Of a stretch of 47,186 bases of DNA, positions 8,226-17,997 are shown piece after piece. Under the pieces are notes generated by a model, which was given only the letters and a program-made list of their open reading frames with translations, did no database searches and had not been told where the DNA came from. The stretch lies in assembly GCA_021817005.1 (NCBI GenBank), contig JAKAWJ010000004.1, positions 58,329 through 105,514 of the forward strand, in the 5' to 3' direction. The stretch comes from an archaeon (GTDB taxonomy: Archaea > Thermoproteota > Thermoprotei_A > Marsarchaeales > Marsarchaeaceae). How positions within the stretch are numbered: the stretch's first letter is position 1; every line of letters starts with the position of its first letter. The position numbers and the translations under genes are program-made.

Positions 8226-9500
8226 ATCGTAACGGAAGAGATTGAACCAAAGGGTGGACCACGAGATCCAACGCAGTTAGAAAAGAGCTTCGTCTCGCTG
8301 GGCATCTCGCGTGCTCTTAGAAGCGTCGCTATCGCATTCGTAACTCTTGCCCTCCCGCTCTACATGTCCGCTCTCGGTTACAACCCAGTAATCATTGGAG
8401 TAAGTTTTCTCGCGATGGTTCTGGCTCAGGTAGGATTGCTCGTCCTCTACGGTCTGCTCGGAGACAGGTTCGGTTACAAGAAGGTGTTGCTAATCGTTGA
8501 GGTGCTGTTTACTGCTGCGGCCTCACTCCTTGCATTAACCGGAAATCTGATTCTAATTATCCTCGCGGCTTCCCTGGGAGGATTCGGGGGCCAAGGGGGT
8601 GGGGGTCTCAGAGGGGCGTTCGGACCAGGATTGACCGCCCTAGTGGGACGCCTGTTCGCTGACGGCAGTGAACGGATAAAGCGAATCGGACGGCTCACGT
8701 TTGTCGGAGGAATAGCCTCCGTCGCGGGGACTGCCATGCTAGCCTTACACGCTTCGCTCGATGCGCCGTTAGGCGTAATTGGTGCCTTTAGGGCTCTCTT
8801 CGCTCTGTCTGCTGTCATCTCAACCTGCAGTTTCATCGCACTTCTTTATGTCAGGGAACCGAAGTTTGTTAAGCATGGCTCCATTCTTTCAAAATCTAGC
8901 GGGAAGTTTGTGACCAAGGTTTCACTTTCAAACTTCGTGAGCGGAATCGGAATCGGCCTGGCAATCCCTCTGCTTCCTCTCTGGTTCAAATATTCGCTCG
9001 GGATTGGTCCCGTAGAAATTTCCGCAATTTACACCACCTCAGCCGCCGTATCCGCGTTTTCTTCCCTCTTCGCGCACAGGGTTAGCAGAGAAAATAACCA
9101 GATTCTGATTGCTGCATCTTCTCGAGTTATAAACGGCTTGCTTCTCGCACTCATGGTCCTCCCGGTGCCGGCACTCGCCGTGGCGGCGCTCTACGTCGTG
9201 CGAGGAATATCTGCCGGCGTGGGTGTGCCCACGCGTTCTGCAGTCACTATCGGTGGAGTTGGTTCTGGCGAGATGGGCACAGCCACAAGCATTACCGCTG
9301 TTGCAAACAGAGCCGCGCTCGGCTCTTCTTCTGTGGGCGGATACCTCCTTACTGTTATGCAGGACCTTCCTCTAGAGGTTGGTGGCGCTTTCCAGCTTGT
9401 CGGCGGGCTACTGTTTTACCTACTCCTCAGAAACGAGTCTACTGGAAAATCGACGACCCCAATTGGAGATGATGCCGAAGCTCAAGCCGGCGAACGCTAA
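8226..9500 (+). CDS. Major facilitator superfamily transporter, non-standard start
   Basis: About 12 hydrophobic helices are visible, with the MFS loop 2-3 signature GDRFGYKKVLL (just after helix 2) and a glycine-rich helix 4 region. Only from ATG 8364 is there a usual start codon, but that would cut helix 1: the codons before it encode SLGISRALRSVAIAFVTLA, clearly the amphipathic lead-in and first membrane helix. The frame is open from 8193 and has no ATG, GTG or TTG before 8364. Candidate starts are ATC 8226 or ATT 8241; otherwise an upstream frameshift removed the start. I annotate from 8226 for convenience. The substrate cannot be told from sequence; drug or metabolite efflux is common in this branch. 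Confidence 0.75.
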   Translation: MVTEEIEPKGGPRDPTQLEKSFVSLGISRALRSVAIAFVTLALPLYMSALGYNPVIIGVSFLAMVLAQVGLLVLYGLLGDRFGYKKVLLIVEVLFTAAASLLALTGNLILIILAASLGGFGGQGGGGLRGAFGPGLTALVGRLFADGSERIKRIGRLTFVGGIASVAGTAMLALHASLDAPLGVIGAFRALFALSAVISTCSFIALLYVREPKFVKHGSILSKSSGKFVTKVSLSNFVSGIGIGLAIPLLPLWFKYSLGIGPVEISAIYTTSAAVSAFSSLFAHRVSRENNQILIAASSRVINGLLLALMVLPVPALAVAALYVVRGISAGVGVPTRSAVTIGGVGSGEMGTATSITAVANRAALGSSSVGGYLLTVMQDLPLEVGGAFQLVGGLLFYLLLRNESTGKSTTPIGDDAEAQAGER

Positions 9501-10449
9501 CTCCAGAGAAGCTCTTTCGATTTAGAGTGTGCTCGACTGATGACTCGTCAATTGTCAGTGCTTTGGACTTCAAGGCAAGCCGAACCGGATCTCGTTGGAC
9601 TTTGCAGGCAGATGAACGGTGCGATGGAAACGAAAATTCGCCGCATTCCTGCTCCACCTGACGTAAAAAACTGGGGGGCAGTACTGAATCAATGCAGCTA
9701 GCAGACCCAGCTCGAATGCGTAGAGCTTTAGCTGAGCCAGGATAAAGCAGGAAGGTGCCATCTTCGGCTTCCAATCTTATGAATGCGTATTGATGCTCTA
9801 TTCCATACAGGTAATACGAGCGAGGCGAGCGAAGTCAACGCGGAGAGGCGAAAATCGAAGAGGAGATGCCTTCTTTGGAAGGAGACATCCTTACGTTAAA
9901 GTACATTAAGAATTTTTCCGCGATAAGGATTTTATGAGCTGAGGCAGACTAAGGTTTTCCCGCCGCGCAAGGCTTCAAAAGAATCTGAGGGTGCAAAAGC
10001 CAATTTCAGGAGAGTGGGTGTGGATGTGGCACCTCGCTTTCGAGAGTTCAGGCTGGTTTCCTCCTACTTTACTCAAGAAATCGCTTGACTTGCATCACGA
10101 ACAGAATGGTTAAGATTGGTACTGGATTGGTAAACACTGCTAGCGCGCGATTATTTTAGGGCACCGGGGGTTAGCCAGGAAGTCGACTCCTAACTGAGCT
10201 CTAGCTGGACTGGCAGAAAATTCATAAACAGCAAAAAAGCAACAGGTCAGTCCAATTGGATCGAGTCTAGATTGGGGCTGGCTTTCACGAGCAACCAAGT
10301 ACGCCTGACGGGTGAGCTCACAATCGCGGCGCCCAGTCCTCTCGCCGTAAACGCGCCCGCACAGGAGGGACGCCAAAGCGCTCAGTGACTGAGGGTGTCG
10401 TCCAACTCTCATCCGCATGAACGTGAGGACCAACACGTCATTACTTTAG
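9501..10449. other. Gene-poor gap of about 950 bp
   Basis: Minus-strand frames at 9439-9774 and 10140-10436 exist, but the translations lack domains and are rich in Arg, Ser and Cys as expected of non-coding DNA. I looked for RNase P RNA, SRP RNA and tRNA signatures and found none. A TTTTAT element at about 9929-9935 and a GTGAGCTCAC palindrome at 10312-10321 are the only small signals. Confidence 0.35.
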
Positions 10450-11472
10450 TTACGGGGAGGCGCTAGGGGTGGTTGGAAGCGCGGGCTGGGATTGCCCGAG
10501 CTGCAGCCCGCCCGCTCTTTGAGTAGTGCGCCTCCTCAGATACAGCGAAGTCCCGACTGCGGCCACAGCTAGAAAGGCGCCCACTCCCACCCAGAGCACG
10601 AAGTTAAACAAAAGAGGAGTCCGTTCGACTATCAGGCTGTTTCCCGAGGCAACCGCGTAGCCTTTCACTACTACCTGAGCAGACGGGTCAGAACGCATCG
10701 ACATTGTATAGGTCTGGCCGTTATAGCTTGCAGAAACGTTGAGGCTCGACTCACCGGCAATGGTCTTCGAGTAGGTTGTAGTATTCGTAATCGAGTTATA
10801 GCTCCTCGTCCAAGTACTCAGGTTTGAGTTCAGAGCAGAGAAATTAAGGGTCGATGCCTGCCAGATGGGGTAGCTCCCAAACATTGAAGCAATTGCGGCC
10901 TGTGCAAATGGTCTTTCGCCGAGCTGGTAACTCATGGCGGAACCTGCGAGATTCACGTCCAACTCATGACCATCAAGATCAAATTTCATAGCGCCCCTGA
11001 CCACGAATGGCACCCATCTCATGTTCACTCTTACAGTATTGTTAACCAGAGTAAATGCGCCAAGCACTTCTGCCGATATTACGGTTGTCTTCTTGAGCAC
11101 GAAAGTTGTGTCATTGCCCTTTGAACTCAGTTCGTAGGTAATATTCATGTTCTGGACCTGAAGATGTTGATTGTCCTGGTTACCTTGGTTATCCTGATTG
11201 CCCTGCTCAAGAGCGTCCCCAAACTCCTGGACCCCTGAATTTGCGGCGCTGAATGAACCGGACCAATTTACATCAGAGCTGTAATTTCCAAGGTAATGCG
11301 ACAGACCGGAGCCAGCTGGGTAAGTGAGAACAAATGTAGTGACCGCAGTGCTCACAACGTCAGCCGTCCTCGTGGATGGATTCAATGTTACCTTAAGAGT
11401 TGAGGCGTAGACCACTGGGGTGGCTGCAATAAACACCGACAGAACTGCAACCAGAAGGATTCTGATATTCAT
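10450..11472 (-). CDS. Predicted surface protein: signal peptide and C-terminal membrane anchor
   Basis: 340 residues. The N-terminus is a signal peptide (charged MNIR, then about 17 hydrophobic residues ending near VVYAS). The C-terminus has one hydrophobic helix (about 296-315) followed by RRRTTQR and a Pro/Ser/Gln-rich tail, so the bulk lies outside the cell and the tail inside. The ectodomain is rich in Asn, Ser and Thr with many N-x-S/T sequons (NST, NNT, NLS, NFS, NVS), consistent with archaeal N-glycosylation. A short low-complexity stretch of QGNQDN units occurs near residues 91-104. No catalytic motif; adhesion or an S-layer-associated role is only a guess. A GATTAAT element lies about 30 nt upstream. 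Confidence 0.65.
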   Translation of the reverse strand: MNIRILLVAVLSVFIAATPVVYASTLKVTLNPSTRTADVVSTAVTTFVLTYPAGSGLSHYLGNYSSDVNWSGSFSAANSGVQEFGDALEQGNQDNQGNQDNQHLQVQNMNITYELSSKGNDTTFVLKKTTVISAEVLGAFTLVNNTVRVNMRWVPFVVRGAMKFDLDGHELDVNLAGSAMSYQLGERPFAQAAIASMFGSYPIWQASTLNFSALNSNLSTWTRSYNSITNTTTYSKTIAGESSLNVSASYNGQTYTMSMRSDPSAQVVVKGYAVASGNSLIVERTPLLFNFVLWVGVGAFLAVAAVGTSLYLRRRTTQRAGGLQLGQSQPALPTTPSASP

Positions 11473-11573
11473 AATAACGCATATTTCAGCTGGAACGAAT
11501 TAATCCTACCGTACTGAATCCAGTTTAAACACATTTGAAAATCCTCCCTCACGCGCTCGGGACATTAGCCCAG

Positions 11574-11789
11574 ATGGAATCGATTGCAATTCGCACCTTT
11601 AGTAGCAAAGAGCAGAGCTCGTCCCTCAGGAGTATGGATTTTTACGTCAACCGGGCCGAAATAGCTCGGCGGGTCGCCCGCAATTCAAGCTCTTCTAGCA
11701 TTGGGGTGATTCAATTGAACATAAAGTACTTCACCAGGCTCCTCGAGAGTGCAGGAAGGACATACGAAGCCAACCTGAGGGTCTACTGA
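11574..11789 (+). CDS. Small hypothetical protein (71 aa)
   Basis: The frame opens at TTG 11535, but ATG 11574 is the better start; a TTTAAA element is centred near 11525. The product is Ser- and Arg-rich with a plausible helix-strand mix (MDFYVNRAEIARRVARN, then GVIQLNIKYFTRLLESAG), and its codon use (frequent AGG, AGC, GTC) matches neighbours. No known domain. It is divergent from the surface protein, sharing the short intergenic region. It could be spurious. Confidence 0.4.
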   Translation: MESIAIRTFSSKEQSSSLRSMDFYVNRAEIARRVARNSSSSSIGVIQLNIKYFTRLLESAGRTYEANLRVY

Positions 11790-11859
11790 AATCTTGCGTC
11801 GGGCTCGACTTCGTGGTGTATATGGTGGACCCCTGCCTCGACAGAACCCACGTTAATTA

Positions 11860-11990
11860 CTAGGGAGAGAGGGTCGTGAAGAGAAGAGGTTTGCCGTTCA
11901 GCACCGTGATGAACCGGCCCGCCCGGGCCCCTACCCGTTGACCTGCCTCGGCCTCTTCTCGGACCCGTTCCTCCTCGCGAGTGATTTCAT
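11860..11990 (-). pseudogene. Small frameshifted gene remnant (about 44 aa)
   Basis: On the minus strand a TATA element (12008-12017) lies about 23 nt upstream of an ATG at 11990 (MKSLARRN). That frame stops after 18 codons, but a +1 shift near 11975 gives a protein-like reading EERVREEAEAGQRVG, then AGRFITVLNGKPLLFTTLSP and a stop at 11860. Promoter spacing plus the composition of the second frame suggest a small gene broken by one indel, or an error in the sequence. Family unknown. Confidence 0.3.
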
Positions 11991-12127
11991 TGTAAGATAA
12001 TATCGAATACTATATTCAGCGCCATCATCATTTCCTCGATTAAGGGCTTAGGTACCCGGCTAATGCCATTTACTCAACCAAGTCGTGCCTGATGTTAGGC
12101 GTTCAGGCTACCGTGCCCCAGGATACG

Positions 12128-12556
12128 TCAGCGTCCTTTCAACTCTTTGTATAGCTTTTCAGAATTGTGATATACCAGCTTAGCTTCCCTCATACTGAGT
12201 GCTGCTTCTTCCTTATCAAAGAGATCACTCGGTCCCTTGCCAGCTGCCTCAATTCCGTACATGCTGGCTGCTCTCTTGGTAGCTAGCTCTGTTGATATTC
12301 TTGCTAACTCTTCAATTTCCGTCGAAAACCAGGTAGGAAATTTAGATGCGTTGAACTTCAGCTCATCGCTAACATCGTGAGCCTTTGGATACTCTATCCC
12401 CACTATCCTGAGACAGGCCTTTAGCGAGAGCTCTACAGCCTCTTGGCTATATCTTACGACTTCTGGATAGTCGCTCCTTCTGAGCGCTGATTCTGCATCA
12501 ATTATCCTTGACCTTGCTCCTCTGAGATAATCTGCGCCAAGTCTAAGCATATCCAT
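12128..12556 (-). CDS. HEPN-domain protein of a HEPN/MNT toxin-antitoxin pair
   Basis: 142 residues, all-helical. The segment RSDYPEVVRYSQEAVELSLK is the usual second-helix signature of HEPN proteins paired with minimal nucleotidyltransferases, followed by AHDVSDELK. A C-terminal R-x6-H (Arg123, His130 in REAKLVYHN) fits the Rx4-6H ribonuclease motif of active HEPN toxins. The gene overlaps the end of the upstream nucleotidyltransferase gene by 14 nt, so the two are co-translated. In characterised pairs (for example the HEPN/MNT systems of bacteria), HEPN is an RNase and MNT inactivates it by adding AMP to the HEPN protein. Whether this pair works in the same way is inference. Confidence 0.8.
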   Translation of the reverse strand: MDMLRLGADYLRGARSRIIDAESALRRSDYPEVVRYSQEAVELSLKACLRIVGIEYPKAHDVSDELKFNASKFPTWFSTEIEELARISTELATKRAASMYGIEAAGKGPSDLFDKEEAALSMREAKLVYHNSEKLYKELKGR

Positions 12557-13274
12557 GCCTAGCTTGCCCCACTGTAGGAATTTCCCAGTGCCACCTTCCG
12601 TTTGGACGCTCCACTCGAACTGCTCCCATTCTCTGGAATTCAGATTTCAGGCTGTTCAATATGTTTGTTGCGTAGCTACCTCTTTCAAAGAGTATTAAAC
12701 CCTCTTTCACTATGTCAAGCAAGAAAGGGTAGGGTTCTTGCATCTCTTTTGCGTCGAGAAGTATCAAATCGAGTTTTGGATATAGCCTCATCTCATAGTA
12801 GAACTCACTTTTTAAGACATCAATGCCTGACAGGATTGAAAGTGTCCTCCTTACTCTGTCCCCATACCTCTCAGGCATATCCTCCGCAACGACAAGCAAG
12901 TCAACGTCGCTTTCTTGCTTTGCATTGCCTCTGGCAACTGAGCCAAACAGCAACAGGCACTGCAGCTTCTTTCCATAACCCGCGACCAGCCTTGCTACAA
13001 GGAACTCGAGCAAAGGGATGTATTCCTTCTGTTTTATCATACCTCTCCAGTCATATTGAAAGCAAGAAATCATGGCTACTAACGGTTCAGAGACCACGTA
13101 GTTTCCCCTAGCGACCCTCATTATCCACCCTGACTTTGCAAGCCTCGGTAGAGTCACCGCCGGCTTCTTGATACCTATATTTCTCGCTAGATCAATCGTG
13201 AATTGCGATTGTCCGAAATGAAGTAAAAGTTTTGAATAGACTTCGGCGAGCCACTTCGGTAGCCATTCGCTCAT
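12543..13274 (-). CDS. Minimal nucleotidyltransferase fused to an N-terminal winged helix (antitoxin/regulator)
   Basis: 243 residues in two parts. Residues 1-75 look like a winged-helix DNA-binding domain (FTIDLARNIGIKKPAVTLPR, then SGWIMRVARGNYVV, which resembles the wing found in AbiEi-type antitoxins). Residues 95-205 carry the polymerase-beta-like nucleotidyltransferase core: LLLFGSVARGNAKQESDVDL with Gly111, Ser112, Asp123 and Asp125, and a third acidic position in KLDLILLD. So one protein may both bind the promoter and nucleotidylate its HEPN partner. A perfect palindrome covers its promoter. TATA-to-ATG spacing of about 29 nt points to a leaderless mRNA starting at or near ATG 13274. 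Confidence 0.82.
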   Translation of the reverse strand: MSEWLPKWLAEVYSKLLLHFGQSQFTIDLARNIGIKKPAVTLPRLAKSGWIMRVARGNYVVSEPLVAMISCFQYDWRGMIKQKEYIPLLEFLVARLVAGYGKKLQCLLLFGSVARGNAKQESDVDLLVVAEDMPERYGDRVRRTLSILSGIDVLKSEFYYEMRLYPKLDLILLDAKEMQEPYPFLLDIVKEGLILFERGSYATNILNSLKSEFQRMGAVRVERPNGRWHWEIPTVGQARHGYA

Positions 13275-13276
13275 AA

Positions 13277-13309
13277 ATACTTTATAGGTATTTGTTACTT
13301 ATAAAGTAT
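13277..13309 (-). promoter_or_regulatory. Promoter with perfect 10-bp inverted repeat upstream of the MNT/HEPN operon
   Basis: ATACTTTATA (13277-13286) and TATAAAGTAT (13300-13309) form a perfect inverted repeat with a 13-nt spacer. The distal arm contains the TATA box (centre about 29 nt from the start codon); the proximal arm sits at the transcription start. Binding by the winged-helix domain of the first gene would block both, a usual design for toxin-antitoxin autoregulation. The repeat is seen; the regulator is inferred. Confidence 0.65.
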
Positions 13310-13527
13310 ATTTTATTTCGCTTAATCCAAGGGATATAGCCATATTTCGAGAATGCTCCAGTTAAAAATGCTATTCTGTCATTGATGCAACCTGTGATTC
13401 AACTGCTCTGCAATTGATACAAGTGGAAAAGAAAAGTTAAGGCTAGCAACATTAAAAAGAACAAAGACCAAGAATACACAATATCCTAAGGCCATCTCCG
13501 CTATGAAAGTCCCTCAGAGGCTCGGCC

Positions 13528-14000
13528 CTAAGTTCCAGAGCAGATCAGGTGTAATTGTACGTGGTTTTCACCCCCCCCCCCCCCGAAGTTATTGACAAGT
13601 TGTAAATTAGAATCCAGAGCTGAATCACCCATAATTAATCCGAAAGCGCTCTTAGAGATTTCTCTCTTACCTGTAGTTAAATACTGCATGGCAGCGAGGC
13701 ATTCTGACATAAACTCCATGAGCTATAGCTAGTGTCTTTGCCATCTTTGCATTAACAGCATGGAATTCGATGAATTTTTCTCCTTAAACCATTCAATTCT
13801 GCCTTTATCCATTCTCCTCTGCTGTTTGGAACTTTGATTCCTGTTGAACTTACCGCTATAATGACATCGTTATCCAGTAGCAGCATTAGGGTCAATATCC
13901 AACCCTACCTTTGCTACTCTTCATCATACTGTTGTATAGTTGGCTGTTCTGCTTCTTTTGAAGAGGTCTAGATGTCCTTTGAACACCGTCAGAAACCCTT
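13528..14000 (-). pseudogene. Decayed IS5-family transposase
   Basis: On the minus strand the segments of an IS5-type DDE transposase can be read with frame changes and stops: RTANYTTV, then VAKVGLDIDP, then DNDVIIAVSSTGIKVPNSRG followed by EWIKAELNGLRRKIH (family 'IAIDSTGIKVTNRGEW..KW..R..IK'), then NAKMAKTLA, and in another frame SAFGLIMGDSALDSN (family 'GDGAYDSN'). The first catalytic aspartate of 'DSTG' is replaced by serine. The element is dead. I could not find clear terminal inverted repeats. It lies in AT-rich DNA between the HEPN/MNT operon and katG. Confidence 0.7.
13571..13584. repeat. Homopolymeric tract of 14 C
   Basis: Fourteen consecutive C on the + strand, within the reading frame of the decayed transposase (as poly-Gly on the minus strand). 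Such a tract is unstable in replication and sequencing, so its length should be treated with care. Confidence 0.8.
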
Positions 14001-14687
14001 CCACCTAGCGGTAGGAAAGAAAACGACAGACCTGAATGACTCCAAGCGAGCAATATAAACATCAATCAATCTGGAGAAGGAATATACCTTACCCGCTTCT
14101 TTTTCTCATTCAGCCTGTTTAACCCTCCTCTTTGTCCAGATAAAAATCAGATTCAAGCAATGATTTCGTTCTTTTATAACAAGTTCACCATTGTACCTGT
14201 CTCAGTCTTTTGTCCTTTTTCTGGGTTTCAAAAAACAGTAATAGTTAATCTTGCTCCACATGAACACACCAGAGTAAACAAACGATTGCAACCGCTTATG
14301 GTTGTTGAACAGTATACGAATAATGAAATGACGCGCTCAGAAAGAAACAGAAAGTGGCGCGCGCCATGGTTCCTTACTCAAGCATGGAAGGGTATCACTT
14401 CTTAACATGGGTATGGCTGAAAGCTGGTATAATTATTGCAAGCTCCATTGTGGTCTGTGTGGTTCGCGTTGGCTGCATTCATATCCCCTGTCTTCCAAAT
14501 TTCGCTTCTGTGAATTAAGGTCGGTGATGGCATTGCAGCGCAGAAGAAAATGCTTGGACGATGGGCGTACCAAGAGGCGCTACGACAATGCCTCACTTTG
14601 CATCTGCCTACTGCGCAATCTATTCGGCTTTCAACAACCTAGATCAGAGTCCCACACTCTGTAAGGGCTCGCCCGGAAAGTCATCCT
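14001..14687. other. AT-rich gap of about 690 bp with possible gene debris
   Basis: No intact gene. Near the katG end, + strand frames read like broken protein (GIIIASSIVVCVVRVG, then in another frame VGDGIAAQKKMLGRWAYQEA), but no family could be assigned. The rest is low in GC with short frames only. It probably belongs to the same inserted or decaying segment as the transposase. Confidence 0.3.
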
Positions 14688-16838
<2,151 letters not shown>

Positions 16839-16880
16839 TCATGAGGCATGCTAATTGTCGATTAATAAGCATTACTAGAG

Positions 16881-16893
16881 AATAGTAACTATT
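16881..16893. promoter_or_regulatory. Palindrome between katG and fur, likely Fur/PerR operator
   Basis: AATAGTAACTATT is a perfect 6-1-6 palindrome in the 120-nt spacer between katG and the fur-like gene. Its AT-rich character resembles PerR/Fur boxes. It lies about 40-50 nt from the katG start and about 40 nt upstream of the fur TATA box, a position suited to controlling katG. Binding is inferred. Confidence 0.5.
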
Positions 16894-16930
16894 ATTCAAC
16901 AATGAAATTTTGCTCGGATTCAAAATAGGG

Positions 16931-16938
16931 TATAAATA
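16931..16938 (+). promoter_or_regulatory. TATA box for the fur-like gene
   Basis: TATAAATA, centred 26 nt upstream of ATG 16961. This fixes the start at 16961 as a leaderless mRNA rather than the TTG at 16943. Confidence 0.65.
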
Positions 16939-16960
16939 ACCATTGAGCAAGACATGCAAA

Positions 16961-17356
16961 ATGCTGAAGATGGATCCATTGTGGCTATTAAAGGCAAATC
17001 ACATCAAAATCACGCCGCAAAGGGTTGCAATTTTGAGCGCCTTTATTACAGGTCATCATTTGACCGGGGAACAGATTTATTCGAAAATCAAGGGGGACAT
17101 ACCCGGAATTAGCCTGTCAACCGTATACAACACTCTTGACTTATTTGAAAGAAAGGGGATAATAAATTCGTTTGAAGCCAACGGAATGAGATGGTACGAG
17201 ACAAGAACCGAAACGCATGTCAACATTTATGATTCCGGCACGAATACGGTAAGAGACGTAGAACTTGACCTCTCAGATCTTTTCCGTCAGTTAAAAAATA
17301 ATAATATAGAGCCAGAAAAAATTAATATTGTTATATATTCACAAGTAAATAAGTAG
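16961..17356 (+). CDS. Fur/PerR-family metal-dependent repressor
   Basis: 131 residues from ATG 16961. Winged helix: ITPQRVAILSAFITGHHLTG (about 17-36), then the recognition helix GISLSTVYNTLDLFERKGII, the Fur signature 'STVYNTL'. The dimerisation domain follows (WYETRTETHVNIYDSG, then VRDVELD). The CxxC pairs of the structural zinc site of many Fur proteins are absent, and the usual HHDH-type ligands are reduced to a single His (THVN), so metal sensing may differ. Divergence from katG makes a peroxide regulator (PerR role) the most likely function. The gene is AT-rich compared with the core genes. Its 3' end is convergent with a GyrI-like fragment. Confidence 0.85.
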   Translation: MLKMDPLWLLKANHIKITPQRVAILSAFITGHHLTGEQIYSKIKGDIPGISLSTVYNTLDLFERKGIINSFEANGMRWYETRTETHVNIYDSGTNTVRDVELDLSDLFRQLKNNNIEPEKINIVIYSQVNK

Positions 17357-17703
17357 GTTTGTAATAGAATACAAAATTTCCATTGATGCGCACAGGCTGC
17401 CCCTGTGCTTGATATTTCATTATTTGAAATTGGCACAAGGCCTATCCTTAATCCGGCGGCGTTCACCCAATCTATACCAAAGAATTTACCACGACTGTTG
17501 AGCTTTGACTCCAGAGTGTTGAAAGCATCCGCAGCACCCTTGGTTCCGCCCTTCGCTCTGACTGCCAACACATGAATGGGGTCTATCACTTTCTCTAAGC
17601 TGAGAGGCAGTTTCGTAGACCGCTCGCGCTCAAATGGATTCTTTTGAACGTAATAGAACCTGAGACCATGACCAATTTGTAATGCACGGCCGAAGCGCAC
17701 CAA
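17357..17703 (-). pseudogene. Truncated GyrI-like effector-binding domain protein
   Basis: The minus-strand frame from GTG 17703 contains IDPIHVLAVRAKGGTKGAAD, then AFNTLESKL and GKFFGIDWV, a pattern like the first half of GyrI/AraC effector-binding domains. After PISNNEISSTG the translation turns into hydrophobic nonsense that runs antisense into the end of the fur gene (the frame stops at 17287). The C-terminal half is therefore missing, probably lost where the katG-fur segment was joined. The assignment is weak because only one subdomain is visible. Confidence 0.4.
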
Positions 17704-17799
17704 CTGATACTAATACCCAGGTACCTCCCCTCCTTTAAATGAGGCAGAACATCTCAACGCGGTCTTGGCACGGACCAGAAAGGGTGATGTAAAACTAGT

Positions 17800-17908
17800 G
17801 CGGGGGGCGGGATTTGAACCCGCGTAGCGCTTCCGCACGGGATATCCTACCGGCCTGGTTGATAGAGGTCTTAAGTCCCGCGCCTTTTCCATGCTCGGCC
17901 ACCCCCGC
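17800..17908 (-). tRNA. tRNA-Leu(TAA) with a 26-nt intron
   Basis: Acceptor GCGGGGG pairs with CCCCCGC; the D arm has TGGCCGAGC; the anticodon loop is CTTAAGA with anticodon TAA; the T arm is GCGGG-TTCAAAT-CCCGC. The anticodon stem CGGGA/TCCCG closes only if 26 nt (17844-17869) are removed between positions 37 and 38, the canonical archaeal intron site. Mature length is 83 nt with a long variable arm, as expected for leucine. CCA is not encoded. Confidence 0.92.
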
Positions 17909-17997
17909 CCGAGTAACTCAGTCTTCGTCGCCCCAGTATTAAGACTCTCCGTGCGGGGCGATATGCTAATCGCTGGGTTATAACGCTCGCACTTACT

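Noticed and set aside
10140-10436. Minus-strand 98-codon frame and possible RNase P or SRP RNA
   Set aside because: The translation has no domain. The conserved RNase P cores and the SRP helix 8 motif are absent on both strands.
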